From an uncultured Sphingomonas sp. (GTDB lineage: Bacteria; Pseudomonadota; Alphaproteobacteria; Sphingomonadales; Sphingomonadaceae), in contig NZ_CAKTFO010000001.1 of NCBI RefSeq assembly GCF_934560975.1, positions 62,001-126,000 on the forward strand: a stretch of 64,000 bases of DNA. Reading direction: 5' to 3'. The translations under genes were made by a program, and so were the position numbers. Below the pieces are notes generated by a model, which saw only the letters and a list, made by a program, of their open reading frames with translations, was not told where the DNA came from and made no database searches. Positions 1 through 8,339 of the stretch are shown one piece after another (positions within the stretch are counted from its first letter, which is position 1; every line of letters begins with the position of its first letter).

Positions 1-1974
1 CCGGACGAGGGGCAGGGCCTGCGCGATCTGGTTCGGGACACGCCGGAGGTGGCATTGCTCGATCGCGGACTGTCGCCGGCCGAACTGGACGCGCTGGTAG
101 CGGCGGCGGACCTCTATGCCTCGCCCCATTGTTCGGAAGGGTTCGGGCTGACCATCGCGGAAGCGATGGCGCGGGGCACGCCGGTGGTCGCGACTGACTT
201 CGGCGGCAGCACCGACTTCGTTGACGATGGGACCGGCTATCCGGTCAAGGCCCGGCTGTGGCGGCTGGACCGCGACCACGGCCATTATGCGAAGGGCGGC
301 ACATGGGGCCGCGTGGACGAGCCTGCGCTGACCGCCGCGCTGATCCGGGCCGCCGATGATGTGGCCCAGGGAGACACTGCGCGCGTGGAGGCGGCCAAGG
401 CGCGCGTCGCCGAACGCTTCTCGGCGGAGGCGGTGGGTACGGCGATCCGCGCCAGCCTGTGGCAGCTGACGCACGGGCGCGGGCGCGCGCCGGCGATCGA
501 CCGGCTGCACCCCCGCTTTTCCGAAGGGGTTCCGTTCGAGGATGGCGCGCTGGCGCATAATGTCCATGCGGTGACTTTGGACGCCGGCGGCCGTCCGCGC
601 GCGCAAGCGACCGGGGTGCCGGCCGACGTGCCGGCCGAGCGGCACCACTGGGTTGCCTTCGCCCCCGCCGGGTCGCTCCGCGCGCCGCATTTCGCGCAGG
701 CAGTGCTGAGCCACGCGCGGGAGCGGCGCGACGTGGCGATCTTCTACGCCGACGATGTCGCGGGCGAGGTGGACGAGGCGGTGGACGCGCTGCGGCTCAA
801 GCCCGATTTCGACCTCACTCTGCTGGCGGCACAGGATTATGTCGGCGCGCCCGTGATCGTGCGCGCCTCCGCTCTGGCAAGCCTGGGCGGGTTGCGGCCG
901 GAGATGGGGTCGGCGGCGGTCGCGGACCTGCTGTTCCGCGCCCATGCGGCGGGTCTGTCCGTGGCGCGCCTGCCGGACGTGCTGATCGGCCATGTCGGCA
1001 AGAGGGTGCGGGCCACGCTGGCGGATTATCGCGCGATGCTGAAACTCCAGCCGCAACTGGTGGGGTGGCAGGCCGAGCCCGGCAGGACCGCGACCAGCCT
1101 AATGCTGGGCCGCCGCTTCGACGATGGCGCGCCGCCGCTGACGATCGCCGTGCCGACCCGGCGCTCGATGCTGCCCGATGGCAGTCGCACCTATCTGGAG
1201 CGGTTGCTGGATGGCATCGCCGCCGCCGACTGGCCGATGGAGCAGGTGACCGTGCTGGTCGGCGACGACGTGCCGGGCGAACCGGACTGGGCGAAGCGAC
1301 CATATCCGTTCACGCTGCGGCGGAGGGAGACGCTGCGTGGGCAGGGCGAGCCGTTCAACTATGCCGCCAAGATGAACCAATTGTGGCGCGCGGCCGAGAC
1401 CGAGCAATTGCTGTTCATTAACGACGATGTGCAGCCGACCGATGCGGGCTGGTTGAAGGCATTGATGAGCTTCGCGGTCGATCGCACCGTCGGCGGGGTC
1501 GGCGCCCGGTTGCTGTTCGAGGACGGCACGCTGCAACATGCCGGATTCGGGCCGCACAACGAATGCGCCGCGCATGTCTGGGTGTATCGCCGCCGCGCGG
1601 CCGGCACCTATCAGGGCTGGGCGCTGACCCAGCGCGAATGGTCGATGGTGACCGGCGCGGTGTTTGCGACCCGCCGCAGCCTGATGGAAGAAGTGGGCGG
1701 CTTCGACGAGGCCTTCACGCTGGAATATAACGACACGGACCTGTGCCTGCGCCTGCGCCTGCTCGGCTACCGGATCGTGTACAATCCCGCCGCCGAACTG
1801 ATCCATACGGAGAAAGCGTCGCGTGGCGAGCGCCTGCCGCCGGGTGACACCACCGCGCGCTTCCTGGCGCGGTGGAAGCCGTGGATCGACAATGATCCGT
1901 CGTGGCACCCCGGCCTCCGCCGCGACCGCATTGACGTGCAGCCGCGGATCGAGGGAGAGGCCTGGTATCGCTGA
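1..1974 (+). CDS. Multidomain glycosyltransferase (GT4 + GT2), 5' truncated by the window
   Basis: The reading frame is open from base 1, so the N-terminus lies outside the window; 657 residues are visible. The first ~150 residues are the C-terminal half of a GT-B/GT4 enzyme, with the nucleotide-sugar signature SEGFGLTIAEAMARGTPVVA. Residues ~215-335 look like a degenerate GT2-like fold (YADDV, GGLRPE). Residues ~375-625 are a complete-looking GT2 domain with FINDDV as the DxD-like metal site, VTGAVFATRR and EYNDTDLCLRLR. A cytoplasmic enzyme adding at least two sugars to a surface polysaccharide is the natural inference. It converges on the export lipoprotein gene 27 bp away. Sugar specificity cannot be read. 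Confidence 0.85.
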   Translation, partial: PDEGQGLRDLVRDTPEVALLDRGLSPAELDALVAAADLYASPHCSEGFGLTIAEAMARGTPVVATDFGGSTDFVDDGTGYPVKARLWRLDRDHGHYAKGGTWGRVDEPALTAALIRAADDVAQGDTARVEAAKARVAERFSAEAVGTAIRASLWQLTHGRGRAPAIDRLHPRFSEGVPFEDGALAHNVHAVTLDAGGRPRAQATGVPADVPAERHHWVAFAPAGSLRAPHFAQAVLSHARERRDVAIFYADDVAGEVDEAVDALRLKPDFDLTLLAAQDYVGAPVIVRASALASLGGLRPEMGSAAVADLLFRAHAAGLSVARLPDVLIGHVGKRVRATLADYRAMLKLQPQLVGWQAEPGRTATSLMLGRRFDDGAPPLTIAVPTRRSMLPDGSRTYLERLLDGIAAADWPMEQVTVLVGDDVPGEPDWAKRPYPFTLRRRETLRGQGEPFNYAAKMNQLWRAAETEQLLFINDDVQPTDAGWLKALMSFAVDRTVGGVGARLLFEDGTLQHAGFGPHNECAAHVWVYRRRAAGTYQGWALTQREWSMVTGAVFATRRSLMEEVGGFDEAFTLEYNDTDLCLRLRLLGYRIVYNPAAELIHTEKASRGERLPPGDTTARFLARWKPWIDNDPSWHPGLRRDRIDVQPRIEGEAWYR

Positions 1975-2001
1975 TCGGGATCGCCCGACCGGCGATACGG
2001 A

Positions 2002-3243
2002 TCAGCGGTTGTTGTCGGTCAGGATCCGCGCGGTGACGAACGGCGTGAACAGCTGGTTGATGATCCCCACCAGCTTGGCCGGGCGGTTGGCCGCGGCGTT
2101 GGCGATGTAGATCACGTCCTTGTCGCGGATCTCGAACCGCTGCGCCAGGAAATAGCTGGCCGGCTGCATCATATCGAGGCGGTAGATGGTCGGCTTTTCG
2201 CCCGTGCCGGCAATTGCGGGATCGTAGCGGAACAGGAACACGGCGGACGGATCGGCCACCGCGTCGGTCGGGCCGCCGGCGCGCGCCACCGCTTCGGCCA
2301 GGGACAGGTCGCCAGTCTCGAACGGCACCTGCGACACCTTGCTGGATGCGCCCAGCACGATGAAGCTGCGCGGCCGCTTGATCAGTTCGATGCGGTCGCC
2401 CGGAACCAGGGTCAAATCGTCGGGCGCGGCGCCGCGGATGCGGCCCAGCCGCTCTTCCAGCGTGGTGGTGCCGCGGGTGAAGCGGACGATCGTGTCCTCC
2501 GCCGAATTCTGAGACCCCCCGGCCAAGGCGATCGCGTCCAGCAGCCGTTCCTGTTGCAGGGTCAGGTCCATGCGGCCGGGCTTGTTGACCTCGCCCGAGA
2601 CATAGACGGTGCGGCTGACATTCTCGCGGATGACGACCAGCGCCTGCGGGCTCTGCGACTTGCCGCGCAGGCCGCGCACGACCATCGCCTGGATCTCGCT
2701 CGCGGTGCTGCCCGCCACCTCGAGCCGGCCGACATAGGGCAGGGTGATCGCACCGTCGCGGTCCACGACCACGGCCGGAAAGGTCTCGCCGCGGGCGGAC
2801 GGTGCGAAACCGCCCGACACGCTGTTCGACCCGAACAGCGACACGCCGACTTCATACACCCCGATCTGGAGTACGTCGCCCGGGCCGACCACGTCGTTGC
2901 GGCCCTGCGCGGCCAGGCTGGCGAGCGTCGGCTGCGCGTTGTCGGCGGCCGTGGTGCTGTCGTGCACCGTCTTCACCATCTCCGGCGTCACATCGACGAT
3001 GTGGAAGCCGAGTTCGTTGCTCTCCCGCTCGCCACGGCGGATGTCGCCGGCGGTCGGCCCGCTCGACGGCAGCGTGGCGCAGCCTGCGAGCAGGGCGCAT
3101 CCGATCAAGGCGGTGGTGGCGCGGAAACGGGCGGAAAGAAGCGGCGGAGCCGACGAATAAGCGGTCAAGGAGATGTCTCTTCGAAGAAGGATGCCCACCC
3201 GGCGATCAGCCTGTGGACTAGCCAAAGCCGCGCCCGACTTCAA
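2002..3243 (-). CDS. Polysaccharide export outer-membrane lipoprotein (Wza/KpsD-like)
   Basis: This is a 413-residue reading frame whose N-terminal part holds a signal peptide ending in a lipobox (ALLAGC, Cys about residue 55). A polysaccharide-export/SLBB region follows (VVGPGDVLQIGVYEVG; DRDGAITLPYVGRLEVAG; YVSGEVNKPGRMDL). The family forms the outer-membrane end of capsule or exopolysaccharide export. The listed start is TTG without a clear ribosome site. A GTG near 3198 or a TTG near 3168 would give a more normal signal peptide, so the true start is uncertain. It lies 33 bp downstream of kpsT on the same strand, which fits a two-gene export operon. Confidence 0.88.
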   Translation of the reverse strand: MKSGAALASPQADRRVGILLRRDISLTAYSSAPPLLSARFRATTALIGCALLAGCATLPSSGPTAGDIRRGERESNELGFHIVDVTPEMVKTVHDSTTAADNAQPTLASLAAQGRNDVVGPGDVLQIGVYEVGVSLFGSNSVSGGFAPSARGETFPAVVVDRDGAITLPYVGRLEVAGSTASEIQAMVVRGLRGKSQSPQALVVIRENVSRTVYVSGEVNKPGRMDLTLQQERLLDAIALAGGSQNSAEDTIVRFTRGTTTLEERLGRIRGAAPDDLTLVPGDRIELIKRPRSFIVLGASSKVSQVPFETGDLSLAEAVARAGGPTDAVADPSAVFLFRYDPAIAGTGEKPTIYRLDMMQPASYFLAQRFEIRDKDVIYIANAAANRPAKLVGIINQLFTPFVTARILTDNNR

Positions 3244-3276
3244 TCGGGTGCTGACCAGGTGGTCGGCGTAACTGCG

Positions 3277-3939
3277 TCAGGCGGCGCGCAGCTGGAGCCG
3301 GTGATGCACCTCACTCGCCTCGTCGATCGAATCGTAGAAGACGATGGTGCCGCCATAGACCACCGCACCCCGGCGACAATATTGGCGCAGCGTGCCGGGA
3401 TCGTGGCTGATCATGATCAACGTCGCGGTGTCGCGGCGGTGGAGCAAGGCCTCTTCCGAGCGGATGCGGAAGCGTTCGTCGCCGGCGCCCGTCACCTCGT
3501 CCACCAGATAGCATTGGAAGTCGATCGCCAGGCTGACGCCGAACGCCAGGCGCGCCTGCATGCCAGCCGAATAGGTGTGGACGGGCTGGTAAAGATAGGG
3601 GCCGAGCTGCGCGAAATCGTCGACATAATCGAGCAGTTCGTCCTCATCGCGGTTGTAGATGCGGGCGATGAAGCGGGCATTGTCGGCACCCGTAAGGCTC
3701 GACTGGAAGCAGCTGGAATAGCCGATCGGCCAGGATGTGGTCATGTTGCGGGTGATGGTGCCGCTGCTCGGCTGCTCCACACCCGCGATCAGGCGCATCA
3801 GGGTGGACTTGCCCGCGCCGTTGGCGCCGCAGATGCCGATGCTCTCGCCCTGCTCGATCCGGAAATTGAGGTTGGTGAAGACGTGCTTTTCGAACTTCCG
3901 GATGTGGTAGTTCTTGGACACGTTGTGGAATTCGATCAT
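3277..3939 (-). CDS. kpsT: Capsular polysaccharide ABC transporter, ATP-binding subunit (KpsT-type)
   Basis: This 220-residue ATPase has Walker A GANGAGKST (38-46), the KpsT-style signature YSAGMQARLAFG (123-134) and Walker B CYLVDEV (143-149). KpsT powers export of lipid-linked capsule through the KpsM permease. The ATG at 3939 is chosen because AGGGG lies just upstream and the protein begins directly with the ABC domain; an upstream in-frame start would add 48 unlikely residues. The usual kpsM and kpsE partners are not next to it: upstream is a divergent glycosyltransferase and downstream the Wza/KpsD-like gene. Confidence 0.9.
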   Translation of the reverse strand: MIEFHNVSKNYHIRKFEKHVFTNLNFRIEQGESIGICGANGAGKSTLMRLIAGVEQPSSGTITRNMTTSWPIGYSSCFQSSLTGADNARFIARIYNRDEDELLDYVDDFAQLGPYLYQPVHTYSAGMQARLAFGVSLAIDFQCYLVDEVTGAGDERFRIRSEEALLHRRDTATLIMISHDPGTLRQYCRRGAVVYGGTIVFYDSIDEASEVHHRLQLRAA

Positions 3940-4015
3940 GCGCCCCTGGGATCCTTTGCGCCGAGACAGCGCCTCTGTATGGCGCATCCTTGATGGCGTC
4001 TGAACGCTCCTAGCC

Positions 4016-5221
4016 GTGTCGATGTTGCCGCACAATGCGATGCTCTGCGCCGATGCCCGGATGGTGGGCAGCGCGGGGGGCACGGGCGTGACCCGCTATG
4101 CCCGTGCCCTGGTCGCGGCGCAGACGGCGTTGGCGGCGGATCACTGGCTGCTCGGCGACGACACGGCGTTCGCGGCGCGGCAATCGCGGGGGCAGCAGGT
4201 CGCCCGCTGGCTGCGGGCGCTGCCGCCGGGCGGGGTTCGGGCCGGCGTGGCGGCGGATGGCACGCGACGGCTCCACGCGCCCGATCTGTTCCGGCTGGCG
4301 CAGGTCTATTTCGACGTGCATGGCCGGCTGATGCCGGTCCGCGCGCCGGGCCATGGCATCATGCACTGGACCTTTCCGGTGCCGTTGCGGCTGGTGGGCT
4401 GGCGCAACCTCTACACCGTCCATGACGTGATCCCGCTGACCCATCCCGAGCTCAGCCCGATTCCGCAGCGGCGCTTCCGCCGCCTGCTGGAGCGGGTGGA
4501 GGAGGCTGCCGATGCGATCGTCACCGTGTCCGACTCGGCACGGGGCGAGATCGTCGCGGCGCTTGGCTGCGCGGAGGACATGGTGGTGGATTGCGGGCAG
4601 GCGATCGCGCCGGCCGCGCCGGTGGCCGCGCCCCTGCCGGAGGGGCTGGTGGCCGGCGGCTATTTCCTGGTGTGCGGCGCGATCGAGCGGCGCAAGAACC
4701 TGCTCGCCTTGCTCCACGCCTATCGGGCCAGCGGCGTGGCGCTGCCGATCGCCTTTGCGGGGCCGGAAGGCTGGCAGGGTCGCGAGGTGCTGGACATGAT
4801 CGCGGTGACGCCCGGCGCGATGCGGCTCGGCTATCTGTCCGACGACGGGCTGCGCGCCGTCATGGCCCAGGCGCGCGCCTTGCTGATGCCGTCGCTGGCG
4901 GAAGGTTTCGGGCTGCCGGCGGTGGAGGCGATGGCACTGGGAACGCCGGTGCTGGCGAGCGATCACGGCGCCCTGGCCGAGGTGACCGGCGGCGCGGCGC
5001 TGGCGGTCGACCCCGCCGACATTGCGGCGATGGCGGGGGCGCTGCGCCGGCTGGCGAGCGACGACGCGCTCTGCCGCCAGCTGTCCGGGGCGGGGCGGCA
5101 GGTGGCGGCGCGCCATGCGCCCGACCGGTTCAGGGAGCGGTTGGGACGGCTTTATGCCGGGATCGTTGCGCGGGACGACGGTGATGCTAAGCGCCGTGCA
5201 TCGGGCAAGGAGTTCAGGTGA
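4016..5221 (+). CDS. GT4 family glycosyltransferase
   Basis: This 401-residue GT-B enzyme carries the C-terminal donor-binding signature SLAEGFGLPAVEAMALGTPV and the phosphate-loop region CGAIERRKNLLALL. GT4 enzymes are retaining and use nucleotide-diphospho sugars. The start is GTG at 4016, with an ATG two codons later. Its last four bases overlap the GTG of the next gene, implying translational coupling. It is clearly paralogous to that gene (both have MHWT(F/Y)PVP, N(L/I)YT(V/L)HD and APDLF). Divergent from kpsT across 76 bp. Likely role: assembling a surface glycan. Confidence 0.9.
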   Translation: MSMLPHNAMLCADARMVGSAGGTGVTRYARALVAAQTALAADHWLLGDDTAFAARQSRGQQVARWLRALPPGGVRAGVAADGTRRLHAPDLFRLAQVYFDVHGRLMPVRAPGHGIMHWTFPVPLRLVGWRNLYTVHDVIPLTHPELSPIPQRRFRRLLERVEEAADAIVTVSDSARGEIVAALGCAEDMVVDCGQAIAPAAPVAAPLPEGLVAGGYFLVCGAIERRKNLLALLHAYRASGVALPIAFAGPEGWQGREVLDMIAVTPGAMRLGYLSDDGLRAVMAQARALLMPSLAEGFGLPAVEAMALGTPVLASDHGALAEVTGGAALAVDPADIAAMAGALRRLASDDALCRQLSGAGRQVAARHAPDRFRERLGRLYAGIVARDDGDAKRRASGKEFR

Positions 5222-6546
5222 CACGCTACAGCGTCGGGATAGACGGCTATAATTTGGCGCTGCCGAACGGAACGGGGGTCGCGACCTATGGCATGACGCT
5301 GGCCAGCGTGCTGGCGGACGGCGGCCACGCCATTACCGGCCTGTTCGGCATCGATGCGGGTGCCAGGGCCGACATGCGGGAAGTGCGCTTCTTCGAGCGG
5401 TTCGGGCATGTGCCGACGCCGACACCGGCCCAGCGCGGTCGCATCCGCCGCCGCATCGCCCGCGCGGCGCTCTACCCCTTCGCCTCGCGCCGCGCGGCGG
5501 ACGTGCCGTTGACCGACCGGGTGGAACGAGGGGCGCTGGCGGAGCGGTTGCCGCCGTTCGATCGCCTGGTCACCGCGCCGGACCTGTTCGCCGTCGCCTA
5601 CAAGCATTTCCGCACCTATGGCCGCTTCCTGCCGGTGACGATGGACCGGCCGCCGGCTCTGATGCACTGGACCTATCCCGTGCCGGTCACGCTCAAGGGC
5701 GCGCGCAACATCTATACTTTGCACGATCTGGTGCCGCTGAAGCTGCCTTACACCACGCTGGACGCCAAGCAGGCCTATCGCAACATGGTCGCGGGCTGCC
5801 TGCGCCACGGCGACCATGCCTGCACCGTGTCGGAGGCGAGCCGGAGTGACATCATCGCCGAGTTCGGCGTCGATCCGGCGCATATCACCAATTGCTATCA
5901 GGCTTCGCCCGCCGGCCTCCATGTCGCCACCGACGCGCGGGAGGATGCGGCCGCGATCCAGGGCGTGTTCGGCCTGCCGCACCGGGGTTATTTCCTCTAT
6001 TTCGGTGCGATCGAACCCAAGAAGAACATCAATCGGCTGATCGAGGCCTTTCTGTCGCTCGACAGCACCACCCCTTTGGTGCTGGTCGGGGGGCGTGGCT
6101 GGCAGAGCGAGCAGGAGCTGGCCTTGCTGCCCCGGGGGGACGAGGAGGAAACGCCGCGCGGCCGCGCCGTTGCCGAGCGGATCGTCCGGCTGGACCATCT
6201 GTCCCGCGCCTTGCTGCTGAAGCTGATCCGGGGGGCGAAGGCGGTCGTCTTTCCATCGGTCTACGAAGGGTTCGGGTTGCCCGTGCTGGAGGCGATGCAG
6301 CTTGGCACGCCGGTCCTCACCTCCACCGCCAGCTCCCTGCCGGAGGTGGCGGGCGATGCGGGCCTGTTGGTGGACCCCTATGACGTGGCGGCGATCGCGG
6401 CGGGCCTGCGCCGCCTGGATGGGGATCCCGCCCTCTGCGCGCAACTCGGCCGGGCGGGGCTGGTGCAGGCCCGCGGCTTCGCGCCCGATGCCTATCGTGC
6501 GAGGCTGGAGGCGATGTACGGCCGCGTCATGGCGGCGGCGGCATGA
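5218..6546 (+). CDS. GT4 family glycosyltransferase (paralog of the preceding gene)
   Basis: This 442-residue GT-B/GT4 enzyme has FGAIEPKKNINRLIEA and the donor-site signature SVYEGFGLPVLEAMQLGTPV. The GTG start overlaps the previous stop by 4 bp and has AAGGAG 7 bases upstream. It shares whole motifs with the preceding gene, so the pair looks like a tandem duplication in which specificity could have diverged. An ATGA junction at its end means the gene abuts the TolC-like reading frame, placing both sugar-adding steps in the same transcript as a type I secretion system. Confidence 0.9.
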   Translation: MTRYSVGIDGYNLALPNGTGVATYGMTLASVLADGGHAITGLFGIDAGARADMREVRFFERFGHVPTPTPAQRGRIRRRIARAALYPFASRRAADVPLTDRVERGALAERLPPFDRLVTAPDLFAVAYKHFRTYGRFLPVTMDRPPALMHWTYPVPVTLKGARNIYTLHDLVPLKLPYTTLDAKQAYRNMVAGCLRHGDHACTVSEASRSDIIAEFGVDPAHITNCYQASPAGLHVATDAREDAAAIQGVFGLPHRGYFLYFGAIEPKKNINRLIEAFLSLDSTTPLVLVGGRGWQSEQELALLPRGDEEETPRGRAVAERIVRLDHLSRALLLKLIRGAKAVVFPSVYEGFGLPVLEAMQLGTPVLTSTASSLPEVAGDAGLLVDPYDVAAIAAGLRRLDGDPALCAQLGRAGLVQARGFAPDAYRARLEAMYGRVMAAAA

Positions 6547-6659
6547 ACGGCTCGGCGCGCCCGGATCAGCCCTCGATTGACTCGGGCGCGGACGTGGTTA
6601 TGGAACCGCCGCCGCACGTGCCGCGCCCATGCGCCGTTCGCGGCCACGGAAGTCGTCGA

Positions 6660-8261
6660 GTGCAGTCAACCCGTTTCCCTTTCAGATCGTTCCGCCAGAC
6701 CGTTTCCGTCGCGGCCATGTTGCTCGGTTCCGGCCTGCTGGCGCAGGCGGCGGCGGCCGAGACGCTGGCCGACGCCATTTCCGCCGCCTACGATCGCAAT
6801 CCCGTGCTGGTCGAGCAGCGTTACCTGCAAAAGGCGCGGGACGAGAATTACGTTCAGGCGCGCAGCGAATATGGCCCGACTTTGTCGGTGCAGAGCAATG
6901 GCGGATATAGCAGCCGCCGCGCGCTGGGCCGCACCGTCAACGGCAATAGCGGGGAGGTGGAGGCCACCATCTCCCAGCCGATCTACACCGCCGGTCGCCT
7001 GCGCGGCGCGGTGGAGTCGGCGCGAGCCGGTGTGCTTGGCGGGCAGCAGCAAGTGCGCCAGGTCGAGCAGCAGACCATCCAGAACGTTGTCCAGGTCTAT
7101 GCGGCGGTGCTGCGGGACGAGGCGCGGCTGCAAGTGGGGCTGGAGGCGCTGGACGTGCTGCGCGGCCAGCTGGAGCAGAACAGCAAGCGGCAGGAGAAAG
7201 GCGACGTCACCCTCACGGACGTCGCCCAGTCGCGCTCCCGCGTCGAATCGGCCGAACAGCAGGTGGACGTGCTGGACGCGAACATGGCGACCTCGCGCAG
7301 CCAGTATCTGCAGGTGGTAGGCCACAATCCCGGCACGCTTGAACCCCTGCCGCAACTGCCGACGCTGCCCTCCACGATCGACCAGGCCTTTGCCAAGGCG
7401 GACGAGGCCAGCCCGCAGATCCTGATCGCGCGTTTCACCGAGCAATCGTCGAGCGCGAACGCGGCGTCGGTGCGGGGCGAACGCGGGCCCACCGTGTCGC
7501 TGACCGGGCAGGGCATCTATTCCAACCGCTTGTTCCAGTTCGACGGCCGCAGCGGCAGCAAGGAAGTGTTCGGCGGCTTCACGCTGTCGCAGCCCCTGCT
7601 CACCGGCGGCGCGATCCAGTCGCGCATCCGCCAGGCCGACGCCCGCAACCTGGCCGACCAGGCCGGGGTGGACGCGGCACGACGCGGCGCGTTGCAGGAC
7701 GTGGCGCAGGCGTGGAACGACATGGCCGCGGCGCGCGGCGCGATCGCGGCGGGACAGCGTCAGGTGGAGGCGGCCCAACAGGCGTTCGCCGGCATGAGCT
7801 GCGAGGAGCTGAACGGCCTTCGCACCACCATCGAAACGCTGAACGCCCAGCGCGAATTGCAGGGCGCGCAGGAAACGCTGCTGCAATATCGCTACCAATA
7901 TTATGTCAGCCATGCGGCATTGCTGGCGGCGATGGGCGTGCTGTCCGCACAGGACATCGTCACCAACATCGCCGTCTACGATCCCGAGGCCAATTTCCGG
8001 CGGGTGCGCAATCGCGGGCTGATGCCGCTCGATTATCTCGGCATGGCGCTCGACCGCATCGGCTCGGCCTCGCCGCGCCGGCCTTTGTCGGGCGACCTGA
8101 CCGGGATCAACGTGCCCGCGTCCAACGCGACGGCGGCGATGCCCGACCAGCCGAGCGACGCGATGCTGCACGACAAGCTCACGTCGCGCGGGGATCGCAC
8201 CTTGCGCCTGCCGAACGGCGCCGTCGCGCGGTGCCCGCTCGGCACGCTCAGGGCGCGGTGA
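6660..8261 (+). CDS. TolC-family outer-membrane channel of a type I secretion system
   Basis: This protein has 533 residues from the chosen start. A signal peptide (VSVAAMLLGSGLLAQAAAAE) is followed by the TolC pattern TLADAISAAYDRNPVL, then two repeats of outer-membrane strands and long coiled-coil helices (SQPIYTAGRLRGAVESAR; SQPLLTGGAIQSRIRQAD). The GTG at 6660 has GGAAG 8 bases upstream and puts the signal peptide at the N-terminus. An ATG at 6543, overlapping the previous stop as ATGA, would add a 39-residue proline-rich extension. The C-terminal ~70 residues are polar and low in complexity. It should form the outer-membrane exit for the adjacent exporter. Confidence 0.9.
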   Translation: MQSTRFPFRSFRQTVSVAAMLLGSGLLAQAAAAETLADAISAAYDRNPVLVEQRYLQKARDENYVQARSEYGPTLSVQSNGGYSSRRALGRTVNGNSGEVEATISQPIYTAGRLRGAVESARAGVLGGQQQVRQVEQQTIQNVVQVYAAVLRDEARLQVGLEALDVLRGQLEQNSKRQEKGDVTLTDVAQSRSRVESAEQQVDVLDANMATSRSQYLQVVGHNPGTLEPLPQLPTLPSTIDQAFAKADEASPQILIARFTEQSSSANAASVRGERGPTVSLTGQGIYSNRLFQFDGRSGSKEVFGGFTLSQPLLTGGAIQSRIRQADARNLADQAGVDAARRGALQDVAQAWNDMAAARGAIAAGQRQVEAAQQAFAGMSCEELNGLRTTIETLNAQRELQGAQETLLQYRYQYYVSHAALLAAMGVLSAQDIVTNIAVYDPEANFRRVRNRGLMPLDYLGMALDRIGSASPRRPLSGDLTGINVPASNATAAMPDQPSDAMLHDKLTSRGDRTLRLPNGAVARCPLGTLRAR

Positions 8262-8339
8262 TGCTGGGCGCCGTCATGGCCCATGCTATGGCTTATTCCC
8301 GTCCCTGTCGGCGGACCGGTCGAGGATGTAACGAAATCA

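Noticed and set aside
2554..3993. 479-codon plus-strand frame over kpsT and the export lipoprotein
   Set aside because: Lies antisense to two genes with clear motifs; its protein has no recognisable family.
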